Shown: piece after piece, positions 35,921 through 44,699 of the stretch | How positions within the stretch are numbered: the first letter of the stretch is position 1 | Layout: every line of letters starts with the position of its first letter | Source of the DNA: Lachnospiraceae bacterium | Lineage (GTDB): Bacteria > Bacillota > Clostridia > Lachnospirales > Lachnospiraceae | Reading direction: 5' to 3' | Length of the DNA stretch: 60,837 nt | NCBI GenBank assembly: GCA_017620375.1 | Contig: JAFZQN010000118.1 | Location: 1-60,837 of the forward strand | Notes under the pieces: model-generated | The model's database searches: none | Seen by the model: the letters and a program-made list of their open reading frames with translations, nothing else | Told to the model about the DNA's origin: nothing | Translations under genes and position numbers: made by a program

Positions 35921-36847
35921 ATGGCATCTACATGCAAATGTGACTATTGCGGTGCGACTATCGCTACCAACAATAAGGTGTGCCCGAACTGTGGGGCTTC
36001 AAATCCTTTATATGTAGTGGATGAGGATAGGATCATAACCGATCCCCAGACCATAGAAGAACTTCAGGAATACTGTGCTGAGCGCGGTATGCCTTTGGCT
36101 CGTATGCGCTTCTTTATCGGTGTGGACTTTAAGGATCCGAAGGCTTTCGGTATATACCGTGAAAACGACGGCGATGTGGTAGTATATAAGAACAAGGCTG
36201 ACGGTACCAGAGCCATAAGATATAAGGGTAAGGACGAGCGCCATGCCGTAAACGAGATATACGGTAAACTCCTTGAAGAGTGCCATAACCGTGGGATATA
36301 TCCTGACGGAAAGTCGTCCTCACCTTATATGTCAAGGCGTATGGGACAGGGAAGTGCTTATACGCGCAGTACTTCAAATACATCTTTTACCCCGAGCGAT
36401 TTCTCGAGCAATTATGTAAACAGAGCAAAAAGAGGCTGCAGGGGAGCGAGTGCTGCGATCATCGTATGGGTCTCTATCATGGCGTTTATCATGATATTCA
36501 TCAATGTGAAGATGTCCGAGGCAAAGAACCATCCCCGCGGTTATTACAAGTACGAAGATGATATGTACTTCCGCCAGGGTAATAACTGGTACTACTATGA
36601 TGATTCGGACAACGACTGGTATCAGGTAGACAACAGTATTACCGATTCGCTGTATGACGCTGAGAAAGAATATTATTACGGTGAAGCCTGGGGTTCCGAC
36701 TGGGGCTCGAGCTTTTATAACAGTGATGCGTACCGTGAGTATCAGGACAGTCACTCTTCAAGCAGTAGCAGTGACAACGACTGGGATTCGGGCTCAAGCT
36801 ATGACGATTGGGATTCGGGAAGCACAGATTGGGACAGTGACTGGTGA
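35921..36847 (+). CDS. Zinc-ribbon membrane protein with acidic Ser/Asp/Trp-rich tail
   Basis: This product of about 308 residues is not a known enzyme to me. A zinc ribbon is at the N-terminus (CKCDYCGATI, then CPNCGASNP). A cytoplasmic domain of about 130 residues follows. One membrane segment lies near residues 170-192 (AIIVWVSIMAFIMIFINV). The outer C-terminal region is rich in Tyr, Asp, Trp and Ser, with repeats of the kind DWDSGSS. An upstream GTG at 35912 is possible, but ATG 35921 fits AGAGAGGTGA better. The stop overlaps dusB by one base, so the pair is coupled. Such zinc-ribbon proteins are often envelope-associated, but the role is unknown. Confidence 0.82.
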   Translation: MASTCKCDYCGATIATNNKVCPNCGASNPLYVVDEDRIITDPQTIEELQEYCAERGMPLARMRFFIGVDFKDPKAFGIYRENDGDVVVYKNKADGTRAIRYKGKDERHAVNEIYGKLLEECHNRGIYPDGKSSSPYMSRRMGQGSAYTRSTSNTSFTPSDFSSNYVNRAKRGCRGASAAIIVWVSIMAFIMIFINVKMSEAKNHPRGYYKYEDDMYFRQGNNWYYYDDSDNDWYQVDNSITDSLYDAEKEYYYGEAWGSDWGSSFYNSDAYREYQDSHSSSSSSDNDWDSGSSYDDWDSGSTDWDSDW

Positions 36848-37815
36848 TGAAGATAGGAAATATAGAAGTAGGATTCTTGAGCCTCGGCCCCATGGCCGGA
36901 GTAACGGATATGCCCTTCCGTATCCTGTGTAAGGAGCAGGGGGCGGACCTCATATACACCGAGATGGTGAGCGCAAAAGGGATCCATTACAATAATACAA
37001 ACACAAAAGATATGCTTTTGGTAGATGAAGCGGAGCGCCCCACAGCGCTCCAGCTTTTTGGGAGCGAGCCGGATATCATGGCTGAGACCGCCAACAGGAT
37101 AGAAGACAGAAACTTCGACATATTTGATATAAATATGGGCTGCCCGGTACCGAAGGTAGTAAACAACGGTGAGGGCTCCGCCATGATGAAGGATGTGAAA
37201 ACCGCATCGGCTGTGGTCTCGGCTATCGTAAAGGCAGTAAAAAAGCCCGTGACCGTGAAGATAAGAAAAGGCTTCAGTGCCGTAGATGCTAATGCGCCTG
37301 AGTTCGCAAAGGCTATGGAAGAGGCAGGTGCATCCGCCATAGCGGTACACGGAAGGACACGGGAGCAATATTATAGCGGTAAAGCGGACTGGGATATCAT
37401 AGCAGCCGTAAAGCAGAAGGTAAGTATACCTGTCATCGGGAACGGGGATATATTTACACCACAGGATGCGGAAAAGATGCTAAGATATACAGGCTGCGAC
37501 GGCATCATGGTAGCCAGGGGAGCGCAGGGAAATCCGTGGATATTTAAGAACATAAAGACATATTTTGAGACAGGCAAAGTACTTGGAAAACCTGATTTTG
37601 ACGAGGTACTTGCCATGATAATCAGGCACCTTAAGATGCTTACGGACCTTAAGGGAGAATGGACCGCAGTACGCGAGATGAGAAAACATGTGGCCTGGTA
37701 CACGGAAGGCTTCCCGTACTCGGCAGGATTAAGGCGTGACATCAATCTGTGTCTCACACAGGAGGAGATACTTGAGTGTCTTAACGGATATGGAGAAAGG
37801 CTGAAGGGGAAGTAA
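36847..37815 (+). CDS. dusB: tRNA-dihydrouridine synthase
   Basis: This FMN enzyme of about 322 residues reduces uridine to dihydrouridine in tRNA. The family motifs are complete: LGPMAGVTDMPFR at the N-terminus, FDINMGCPVPKVVNNGEGSA with the catalytic Cys, VKIRKGFSA, AVHGRTREQYYSGKADW and GNGDIFTPQDA. The length is normal. ATG 36847 overlaps the preceding TGA by one base, and an adjacent GTG at 36844 is an alternative. The subfamily call (DusB rather than another Dus) is based on overall resemblance to the Firmicute enzyme. Confidence 0.95.
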   Translation: MKIGNIEVGFLSLGPMAGVTDMPFRILCKEQGADLIYTEMVSAKGIHYNNTNTKDMLLVDEAERPTALQLFGSEPDIMAETANRIEDRNFDIFDINMGCPVPKVVNNGEGSAMMKDVKTASAVVSAIVKAVKKPVTVKIRKGFSAVDANAPEFAKAMEEAGASAIAVHGRTREQYYSGKADWDIIAAVKQKVSIPVIGNGDIFTPQDAEKMLRYTGCDGIMVARGAQGNPWIFKNIKTYFETGKVLGKPDFDEVLAMIIRHLKMLTDLKGEWTAVREMRKHVAWYTEGFPYSAGLRRDINLCLTQEEILECLNGYGERLKGK

Positions 37816-37936
37816 GATAAATTTACCCAAAAAAGTTTAAATTTATTTTTCTAAGGATATAAAAAGGATACAAGTGCGTGGTAATATGAGCTCACAAGGA
37901 TGAAACACGGATCATATTTATAGGAGGGTATAAAGA

Positions 37937-38740
37937 ATGAAATGTTTTATGTGCAGTGCATCGATCCCTGACGGCGTAAGTACCTGTCCGGAATGTGGCG
38001 CAAGGATTGTATCGGGCGGAGCAAAAGAATCTGAGCAGTCATGGAAAGAGCTGGTAAAAAGCAGCAAAATGGATGGGGATGAAAAGGCATTTTTAAGCCG
38101 GGCATATGGGCCGTTATATAATTTAAAGATCTGCAAGACGGTCTCGGCAGTGTTAGCTTTAATTGCTCTTGGCGTATTATTCTATCTCGTTATAGTTATT
38201 TCGGGAGCTGTAAACGGATACGGTTACGGGGTTGATGGGGCTACATCGTTCTTTAAAGTTTTTTCTACTATAGCTACTATAATCGAAGCGATCATTTTTG
38301 TTTTTATACTTATCAATTTCATGCATTTGAGTGAGTATGAAGAGCGGTTTGAAACGGTATTCCGTTTTGCCATTGCAGCGCTGGTGATAGGTGTTATAAC
38401 TCAGTTCATAAGTAATGAGGTTGCTGCACTGTTTATGAAGATTGTTAAAGCTGTTATTGAGATCATATATATGTACCATTATTATGGAGCTATGGCAGAT
38501 ATTACCTGTCCTTTTTCCGACTCGATATCCGATAGATGGGACCTTATATTTAAAATCTATGTGGCAAGTATTGTAATAACAGTGATTTTAGCTATCTATG
38601 CGGCCATTGCTCTAAATGCATTAAATCTTGTTGCATATATGGTTTCGCTTCTGATCATCGCGATCATAGAATTTGTTTTGATCATACTGGAACTGGTATA
38701 CCTTAAGAAAACAGTTGATCTTTTTGAAACCTTAGAATAA
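37937..38740 (+). CDS. Zinc-ribbon polytopic membrane protein of unknown function
   Basis: The 267-residue product begins with a zinc ribbon (CFMCSASI, then CPECGARI), followed by a charged linker and about five or six membrane segments (near 70-92, 108-128, 140-160, 165-185, 205-228 and 232-258). This is the common layout of DUF-type zinc-ribbon membrane proteins in Firmicutes, with no known activity. AGGAGGG lies 8 bp before the ATG. The 121-bp gap after dusB shows no clear promoter or terminator, and the gene may be transcribed separately. Local base composition is AT-richer than in neighbouring housekeeping genes. Confidence 0.75.
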   Translation: MKCFMCSASIPDGVSTCPECGARIVSGGAKESEQSWKELVKSSKMDGDEKAFLSRAYGPLYNLKICKTVSAVLALIALGVLFYLVIVISGAVNGYGYGVDGATSFFKVFSTIATIIEAIIFVFILINFMHLSEYEERFETVFRFAIAALVIGVITQFISNEVAALFMKIVKAVIEIIYMYHYYGAMADITCPFSDSISDRWDLIFKIYVASIVITVILAIYAAIALNALNLVAYMVSLLIIAIIEFVLIILELVYLKKTVDLFETLE

Positions 38741-38808
38741 ATTAATAGATTTTTCAATACATTTATGTTATTATTCAAAAGAAGTAAACTTGAAAGGAAT
38801 TTTGATAC

Positions 38809-39579
38809 ATGTTATTAGCAGTAGATGTAGGAAACACAAATACCAACTTTGCGATCATAGATAACGGAGAGTTTAAGGCATTCTTTGCCATTACCACCAA
38901 GCTCCCGAGGACATCGGACGAGTTCAGTGCAGCCATAAGAGAGCAGCTCTGGGTTAACCAGCTTCCTGTGGAAAGCATAGACGGCTGTATCGTGGCAAGC
39001 GTAGTACCCGCTATTATGCACTCACTTATAAACGGTATCATAAAGCTGACCGGCATCCGTCCCATGGAAGTGGGCGCAGGCACCAAGACCGGTATAAAGA
39101 TCAGACTGGCAAATACCAGGGAAGTAGGTGCCGACAGAATAGTTGATCTGGCAGCAGCGTACGCCATATACGGCGGAAATGTGATGGTCATCGACTATGG
39201 TACAGCTACCACATACGACCTGGTAGAAGAGGACGGCTCATTCCGTTACGGTATCACAGCACCCGGTATCCGTATCAGTGCCAACGCATTATGGAATGAC
39301 ACAGCCAAACTCCCTGAGATAGAGCTGAAGCTCCCCGAGACCATACTTGCAAACGACACCGTCACCAGTATGCAGGCAGGACTTCTGTACGGCTGCATCG
39401 GACAGACAGAGTACATCATAAAGAGAGTAAAAGAAGAAGCGGGCCTTAAGGAGATGAAGGTCGTAGCTACCGGCGGATTGGGAGCCATCATAGCCGGTGC
39501 CACAGACATGATAGATGAGTATGACAGACGACTCACACTTAAAGGTCTCGAGATCATATATAAGAAAAACATTAAATAA
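38809..39579 (+). CDS. coaX: Type III pantothenate kinase
   Basis: CoaX phosphorylates pantothenate in the first step of coenzyme A synthesis; type III enzymes belong to the actin/hexokinase-fold superfamily. The 256-residue length is normal. The phosphate-binding strand [14 protein letters not shown] starts the protein, followed by [17 protein letters not shown] and [13 protein letters not shown], both signature elements of the type III family. GAAAGGAATT precedes the ATG. The next gene starts one base after its stop, so the two are translationally linked. Confidence 0.96.
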   Translation: MLLAVDVGNTNTNFAIIDNGEFKAFFAITTKLPRTSDEFSAAIREQLWVNQLPVESIDGCIVASVVPAIMHSLINGIIKLTGIRPMEVGAGTKTGIKIRLANTREVGADRIVDLAAAYAIYGGNVMVIDYGTATTYDLVEEDGSFRYGITAPGIRISANALWNDTAKLPEIELKLPETILANDTVTSMQAGLLYGCIGQTEYIIKRVKEEAGLKEMKVVATGGLGAIIAGATDMIDEYDRRLTLKGLEIIYKKNIK

Positions 39580-39580
39580 T

Positions 39581-40336
39581 ATGGAAGAAACAGAGTTACT
39601 GAAGAAAAGGTTCGCAGAACTGGCGGACAGAAGTTATACAAAGGGACAGTTTACTTTCACTTCATTTTTGGGGATGGCTGAACTGTCTTCTTTTTACGAG
39701 GAAAAGCGTAGCCTCGAATACGCTAAGCCCACGGTATTTGGCGGGATAGAGGCAGCAGAGAGGGCTGTGGTCCGTTTCGGAGATCCGGATGCACTCGGAT
39801 ATGAGGAGGACTTCCCTATAGATACGCTGGCTATCTCGCCACTGGCGGACAAGTTCGCTGATGACCTCACCCACAGGGACTTCTTGGGGGCACTCATGAG
39901 CCTGGGGATAGAGAGGAGCCTGCTCGGAGACATAATAGTTACAGGTAAGAAGGCATATATTTTCTGTCTTACACGTATATCCGATTTTATCATAGAAAAC
40001 CTGATAAGCGTAAAGCACACATCCGTAAGTGTACGGAAGGCAGACACAGAGGAGATAAAGGAAATACCTAAGGGGTTTGATAAGGAAAAGCTGATACAGG
40101 TGCCTTCCGAGCGTGTGGACGCCGTGATAGCAAAGGTCTACAACATGTCCCGCAGCTCTGCCCTGGAATACTTCGCACAGAAAAAGGTATTCGTAAACGG
40201 AAAACAGACGGAAAACACATCACTTACCTTAAAACAGGATGATGTGGTAACGGTGAGAGGCTTTGGCAGATTCAGACTTACAGAAGTAGTCGGGACCAGC
40301 AGAAAAGGCAAGCTTAACATCAAAGTTAATATATGA
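39581..40336 (+). CDS. S4-domain RNA-binding protein (YlmH-like)
   Basis: This product of about 251 residues resembles YlmH. The N-terminal two-thirds contain FLGMAELSSFYEEK and RFGDPDALGYEEDFPIDTLA, then FLGALMSLGIERSLLGDIIV. An S4 RNA-binding domain lies at about 175-235 (ERVDAVIAKVYNMSRSSALE, then YFAQKKVFVNGKQTEN). YlmH-type proteins have been linked to ribosome rescue and quality control, and to the division gene cluster in other Firmicutes. The longer reading frame from 39515 lies inside coaX; ATG 39581 starts one base after the coaX stop and lacks a clear ribosome-binding site, suggesting translational coupling. Confidence 0.88.
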   Translation: MEETELLKKRFAELADRSYTKGQFTFTSFLGMAELSSFYEEKRSLEYAKPTVFGGIEAAERAVVRFGDPDALGYEEDFPIDTLAISPLADKFADDLTHRDFLGALMSLGIERSLLGDIIVTGKKAYIFCLTRISDFIIENLISVKHTSVSVRKADTEEIKEIPKGFDKEKLIQVPSERVDAVIAKVYNMSRSSALEYFAQKKVFVNGKQTENTSLTLKQDDVVTVRGFGRFRLTEVVGTSRKGKLNIKVNI

Positions 40337-40342
40337 CAATAA

Positions 40343-40367
40343 AGGGGCGGTGATAGGCCTCTTTTTT
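40343..40367 (+). terminator. Weak intrinsic terminator after the S4-domain gene
   Basis: AGGGGC and GCCTCT form a short stem with one G-U pair, and six Ts follow. Confidence 0.6.
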
Positions 40368-40392
40368 GTTAAATATTTTTTTCAAAAAGTAC

Positions 40393-40421
40393 TTGCATTT
40401 TGGATTTTTATGTGATAATAT
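40393..40421 (+). promoter_or_regulatory. Promoter of asd
   Basis: TTGCAT (40393-40398) and TAATAT (40416-40421) are separated by 17 nt. The untranslated leader of about 100 nt to the gene has no recognisable riboswitch. Confidence 0.65.
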
Positions 40422-40526
40422 ATCATCATATTTTCACAGACGGACAAATGTACGCCGTAGAAAAACAAAAAGAACAAAATATAAGTCGTATAAAGACACG
40501 GCTAAAAGGAAGGCAGGTACAGTATT

Positions 40527-41603
40527 ATGGCAAAGTTAAAAGCAGGTATACTCGGTGCAACGGGTATGGTAGGACAGAGATTTATCCAGTTACTTGAAAA
40601 TCATCCCTGGTTTGAGGTGGCAGCAGTAGCAGCCAGCCCCAGAAGTGCAGGTAAGACATATGCAGAGGCAGTAGGCGACAGATGGAAGATGGACACTCCC
40701 ATGCCTGCAGCAGTTAAAGATATGATCGTTATGAACGTTAACGAAGTAGAAGCAGTTGCAGCTAAGGTTGATTTCTGTTTCAGCGCAGTAGATATGACAA
40801 AGGACGAGATAAGAGCCATCGAGGAAGCATACGCAAAGGCAGAGGTACCCGTAGTATCAAACAACAGTGCACATCGTTGGACTCCCGATGTTCCCATGAT
40901 CGTACCGGAGCTTAACCCTGAGCATACAGACGTTATCGAGTTCCAGAAGAAGAGACTCGGTACCAAGAAAGGCTTCGTAGCAGTTAAGCCTAACTGCTCC
41001 ATCCAGAGTTATACTCCCGCACTTTTCGCACTTTCCGAGTTTGAGCCCGAGACAGTAGTAGCTACCACATACCAGGCTATCTCAGGTGCAGGCAAGAACT
41101 TTAAGGATTGGCCTGAGATGATTGACAATGTTATCCCTTATATCGGCGGCGAGGAAGAGAAGTCCGAGCAGGAGCCTTTAAGAATCTGGGGCCACATCGA
41201 GAACGGCGAGATCGTAAAGGCACAGAGCCCTGTTATCACAACACAGTGTATCCGTGTTCCCGTAACAAACGGACATATGGCTGCAGTATTCGTAAACTTC
41301 AAGAAGAAGCCTACCAAAGAGCAGATCTTAGAGAAGTGGGCTAACTTTAAGGGTGTACCTCAGGAGTTAGAGCTTCCTTCAGCTCCCAAGCAGTTCATCC
41401 ATTACTTCGAGGAGGACAACCGTCCTCAGACAAAGCTTGACCGCGATACCGAAGGCGGCATGGCAGTATGTATGGGTAGACTTAGAGAAGATAAGGTATA
41501 CCAGTACAAGTTTGTAGGTCTTTCACATAATACATTAAGAGGCGCAGCAGGCGGAGCAGTACTTATGGCAGAGCTTCTTAAGGCTAAGGGATATATCTAC
41601 TAA
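40527..41603 (+). CDS. asd: Aspartate-semialdehyde dehydrogenase
   Basis: Asd reduces aspartyl phosphate to aspartate semialdehyde, the branch-point intermediate for lysine, threonine and methionine. The 358-residue protein belongs to the archaeal/fungal-like ASADH branch, judging by length and motifs: GILGATGMVGQRFIQLL (NADP-binding), KPNCSIQ with the catalytic Cys, TTYQAISGAGKNF, and RVPVTNGHMAAVFVNF. AAGGAAGGCAGGTACAGT precedes the start by a somewhat long spacer. It is monocistronic by its surroundings and supplies the substrate for DapA (28567-29460). Confidence 0.95.
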   Translation: MAKLKAGILGATGMVGQRFIQLLENHPWFEVAAVAASPRSAGKTYAEAVGDRWKMDTPMPAAVKDMIVMNVNEVEAVAAKVDFCFSAVDMTKDEIRAIEEAYAKAEVPVVSNNSAHRWTPDVPMIVPELNPEHTDVIEFQKKRLGTKKGFVAVKPNCSIQSYTPALFALSEFEPETVVATTYQAISGAGKNFKDWPEMIDNVIPYIGGEEEKSEQEPLRIWGHIENGEIVKAQSPVITTQCIRVPVTNGHMAAVFVNFKKKPTKEQILEKWANFKGVPQELELPSAPKQFIHYFEEDNRPQTKLDRDTEGGMAVCMGRLREDKVYQYKFVGLSHNTLRGAAGGAVLMAELLKAKGYIY

Positions 41604-41636
41604 TATTAATATTGATCCGGAAAAAATATGATCATA

Positions 41637-41673
41637 GATAGGGGCTGTCGCTCATTGAGCGTCAGCCCCTATC
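41637..41673. terminator. Long palindromic hairpin after asd
   Basis: GATAGGGGCTG pairs with CAGCCCCTATC, and inside it CGCTCA pairs with TGAGCG, giving a stem of 16-17 bp with one mismatch. No T tract follows, so it may be an atypical bidirectional terminator or a repeat unit. Confidence 0.55.
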
Positions 41674-41699
41674 ATAATGTCGCAGAATATTAATAAAGA

Positions 41700-41872
41700 A
41701 CTCTGTCTGGGAAGCATCCCGGTGAAAGGTCACGTTGTAGACACTCCATTTTGCTTCGCAAAACGGAGCCGTGGCACCAGGACTCCGTCAGTCGCGTTGC
41801 GACTGCCACCTCGTGCCGTTAGGCAATTCGTCTCGGGAACTACCCATCACGATCCCTCTTTTTTTTGTCTGC
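41700..41872. repeat. Composite palindromic intergenic region upstream of rlmD
   Basis: Within the 398-bp gap between asd and rlmD several stem-loops follow each other: GGGA-AGCA-TCCC at about 41709, the 28-nt hairpin at 41743-41770, and GTGGC/GCCAC enclosing CAGTCGC-GTT-GCGACTG at 41789-41805. A T-rich tract ends the stretch at about 41870. A 96-codon frame over it looks spurious. It resembles non-coding repeat DNA. Confidence 0.6.
41743..41770. repeat. 28-nt covarying hairpin element, copy 2
   Basis: ACTCC-A-TTTTGC-TTC-GCAAAA-C-GGAGCC has the same length and outer sequence as 30765-30792. The inner pairs CCA/TGG are replaced by TTG/CAA with pairing kept. Confidence 0.7.
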
Positions 41873-42001
41873 AAGAGATATTAAGATATGGCCATACCCG
41901 AGCTGCCGTTCGTTGGTATGCGTCATCCCCTTCTTGTATTTATGAGATTGGTATGCTAAAATATTAGGTAGATATTTTTATTGAAAGAGTCGGGTCCGCA
42001 C

Positions 42002-43543
42002 ATGAAGAAAAACGATGAGTTTGAGATAGATATAACCGATATCGGAAATGACGGCGAAGGTATAGGAAAATACGAAGGTATGACTTTCTTTATAAAAGGA
42101 GGAGTACCCGGTGACCGCATCCTTGCCGGTGCCACCAAATTAAAGAAAACATACGGGTATGCAAGACTGGTGAAGGTGATAAAGGCTTCGCCTTTTCGTG
42201 TTATCCCTAAGTGTCCCATATCGGAAAAGTGCGGTGGCTGCCAGATACAGAGCCTTTCCTATGAAAAACAGCTGGAGCTTAAAGAGAGAAAAATAACGGA
42301 AAACCTTATCCGTATAGGCGGGTTTTCACCTGAATTTATTAAAGAACATATGAGCCCGATCGTGGGTATGGAGGAGCCTTTTCATTACAGAAATAAGGCT
42401 CAGTATCCTATAGGGACAGATAAGGAAAACCAACCAATAGCAGGGTTCTACGCCGGTAGAACGCACAGTATCATACCTAATACCAGGTGCTATCTGGGGG
42501 CGGAAGAAAACGAAGAGATATTGAACATCCTCCTTTCCTATATGAAGGAGTATAAAGTGGAGGCATATGATGAGGCAACCGGTAAAGGACTTATAAGACA
42601 TGTGCTGATCAGGAAGGGCTTTACATCGAAAGAGTTGATGGTCTGCTTGGTGATAAACAAGGATGCCAAAAAGGATAAAAAAGGTATAGAAAACACCTGG
42701 ATACCCAAGCAAGAACAATTGATAGAAGAACTTACCCATGTCCCCGGCATGAAAAGCATCTCAGTAAATATCAATACTGAAAACACAAATGTCATCATGG
42801 GTGATGAAGTACATACTATCTGGGGAGAGCCTACCATTACCGATGCTATACATGTGCGTGACATGCAGAAGGAAGGATATCCTTTTACAGGGGATGCACT
42901 TACATTTAAGATCTCACCGCTTTCATTTTATCAGGTAAACCCTGTGCAGACAGAAAAGCTGTACAGTCTTGCATTTGAATATGCAGGACTCACCGGCAAT
43001 GAGACCGTATGGGATCTGTACTGCGGTATAGGCACCATATCATTATTTATGGCAAGGAGTGCCAAGCAGGTATACGGAGTTGAGATAGTACCGCAAGCCA
43101 TAGACGACGCAAGGGAAAATGCAGAGCGTAACGGGATAGAAAATGCTAAATTCTTTGTAGGCAAGGCAGAGGAAGTACTACCGGCATTCTATGAAGGAAA
43201 GCTAGATGGCGAAAGATCCGATGATATGCTCCATCCCGATGTGATAGTGGTTGACCCTCCGCGTAAGGGCTGTGATGAAGCATGTCTGTCCACTATGTTA
43301 AAAATGCAGCCGGACCGCATCGTATATGTAAGCTGTGACAGCGCGACACTGGCACGTGATCTAAAGATTTTGTGTGAAGGTGGGTATCAGATAAAAAAAA
43401 TACGCGGAGTTGATCAGTTTGGGCATACAGTACACGTAGAATGTGTCGCACTTTTACAGCGAATGAGCAACACCCGGGAAAAAGTGATTACGCTTGATGT
43501 CGAGATGGAAGATTATCATAGAATCGTGAACGGAGGTAAATAA
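42002..43543 (+). CDS. rlmD: 23S rRNA (uracil-5-)-methyltransferase RlmD/RumA-type
   Basis: This protein of about 513 residues is a TrmA/RumA-family enzyme that methylates a uridine in 23S rRNA (possibly RlmCD-like). An N-terminal TRAM domain (DITDIGNDGEGIGKYEGMTF) is followed by an iron-sulfur motif CPISEKCGGCQIQ. The SAM-binding core reads VWDLYCGIGTISLFMA, and DPPRKGCDEACLS with VSCDSATLARDL gives the catalytic Cys region. The C-terminus carries an extension of about 20 residues. ATG 42002 was chosen; TTG 41981 in frame is possible, and neither has a strong ribosome-binding site. Its last codons (GGA GGT AAA TAA) serve as the ribosome-binding site for the following pseudogene. Confidence 0.92.
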   Translation: MKKNDEFEIDITDIGNDGEGIGKYEGMTFFIKGGVPGDRILAGATKLKKTYGYARLVKVIKASPFRVIPKCPISEKCGGCQIQSLSYEKQLELKERKITENLIRIGGFSPEFIKEHMSPIVGMEEPFHYRNKAQYPIGTDKENQPIAGFYAGRTHSIIPNTRCYLGAEENEEILNILLSYMKEYKVEAYDEATGKGLIRHVLIRKGFTSKELMVCLVINKDAKKDKKGIENTWIPKQEQLIEELTHVPGMKSISVNINTENTNVIMGDEVHTIWGEPTITDAIHVRDMQKEGYPFTGDALTFKISPLSFYQVNPVQTEKLYSLAFEYAGLTGNETVWDLYCGIGTISLFMARSAKQVYGVEIVPQAIDDARENAERNGIENAKFFVGKAEEVLPAFYEGKLDGERSDDMLHPDVIVVDPPRKGCDEACLSTMLKMQPDRIVYVSCDSATLARDLKILCEGGYQIKKIRGVDQFGHTVHVECVALLQRMSNTREKVITLDVEMEDYHRIVNGGK

Positions 43544-43545
43544 GA

Positions 43546-44234
43546 ATGCCACAAAATGATCACGAAAAATGGCAGATGGATCTTGAAGAATATATTAGAC
43601 AGGGAGAACCTGAGCAGTCTGAGAAATCTACTGCGTGGAAAACTGCCATTGGGCTTCAGGATGTTGATGGATTAAAGACCTCTGAGTATCTGCTAGAAAC
43701 CGCTAAAGAGCATATTGAAGGCAGAATAGACATAAAGACAGCACAAAAGCGTATTCAGTCTTACTATGAGCAAAGACAGACACGAACCGAAATCGAAGAA
43801 GGGACAAAAGAAGCTGATATCGTTTCTGCCAGAATTGCTGACTTGCCAGAGCTAATTATAATAATCTTGGCAAGGGAATCAGTGCTACCACAATGTATTT
43901 AGAGCGTTTTTTTGAGAATCTCCTGATGGGATATAAGAATGAATTAAAGAATAGATTTATCCATGTGGATTATAAGGGGCAAAGTGCAATTCAAAGTGCC
44001 AAAGAACCTGCCTCAAAGAGCCAAAGTGGCACTATTAAGATGACACTTGAGGAAATGGCAATAATAAAAGTGTTACAGACAGAGCCTTCAGCAACTCAAA
44101 AGAGAATAGCTGAGCTTACGGGAAAATCCGAGAGGACGATCAAAAGACGAACGGTTGAAATGCAAGAAAAAGGATTGATCCATAGAGAGAACGGCAAACG
44201 TAACGGCAGATGGGAAGTGTTGGTGAAAATATGA
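43546..44234 (+). pseudogene. fic gene remnant, catalytic core deleted
   Basis: Two frames together spell the two ends of a Fic-domain AMPylase gene. The 5' part (43546-about 43840) encodes an N-terminal VbhA-antitoxin-like region ending EADIVSARIADL. Around 43840-43850 the frame shifts, and the second frame reads RANYNNLGKGISATTMYLER, then NELKNRFIHVDY, the usual C-terminal end of such Fic proteins. A winged-helix tail follows (IKVLQTEPSATQKRIAELTG). The roughly 150 residues with the HPFxxGNGR active site are missing, so the gene cannot be functional. The second part has no ribosome-binding site. Assignment is by eye from remembered family sequences. Confidence 0.75.
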
Positions 44235-44692
44235 TTAATACTGTAGAAATAGTAAGTCTATCAAGCGGAATTATCGGCGAACAGTTTGCGAACCATGAAC
44301 TTAAGATTGGTGTAAAGCGGTTGGAATCTATGGGACTACATGTGAAGTTTTCAAAGAATGCTCTTAAGGGAGTTGAGTATATTAAGAATCATCCCGAAGA
44401 TAGAGCATCGGATCTGTTGGATGCCTATGCCGATCCTGACGTGGATATGATTCTGTGTGCAATCGGTGGAGATGACACGTATCGTTTGCTTCCATATCTG
44501 TTTGAAAATGATGAATTAAAGAAAGTGGTGAATGATAAGATATTTCTTGGCTTTTCGGATACCACAATGAATCATTTCATGCTTCAAAAACTGGGTATAA
44601 AAACATTCTACGGACAGAGTTTTCTGGCAGATATATGCGAGCTTGAAAATGAAATGCTTCCATACAGTAAAAGATATAATCCGAGCTCATAG
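44231..44692 (+). pseudogene. Truncated S66 peptidase (LD-carboxypeptidase/MccF-like)
   Basis: The 153-residue frame matches the N-terminal half of S66 family serine peptidases: VEIVSLSSGIIGEQ at the start, AIGGDDTYRLLPYL, and GFSDTTMNHFMLQKLG with the nucleophile Ser. The family is normally about 300-340 residues; the C-terminal domain with the remaining Glu-His catalytic residues is absent, and translation ends shortly after YSKRYNPSS. Family members cleave LD-peptide bonds in peptidoglycan recycling or inactivate microcin C-like compounds. The start overlaps the preceding stop (ATGA), so it once formed an operon with the fic gene. It is probably non-functional. Confidence 0.75.
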
Positions 44693-44699
44693 TGCAAAC

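Noticed and set aside
36799..37368. 189-codon minus-strand frame over dusB
   Set aside because: It is antisense to a complete Dus enzyme and has no ribosome-binding site or domain.
41677..41967. 96-codon plus-strand frame between asd and rlmD
   Set aside because: It runs through stem-loop repeats, has no ribosome-binding site and has unusual composition.
42326..42739. 137-codon minus-strand frame inside rlmD
   Set aside because: It is a shadow of the rlmD coding pattern on the opposite strand.
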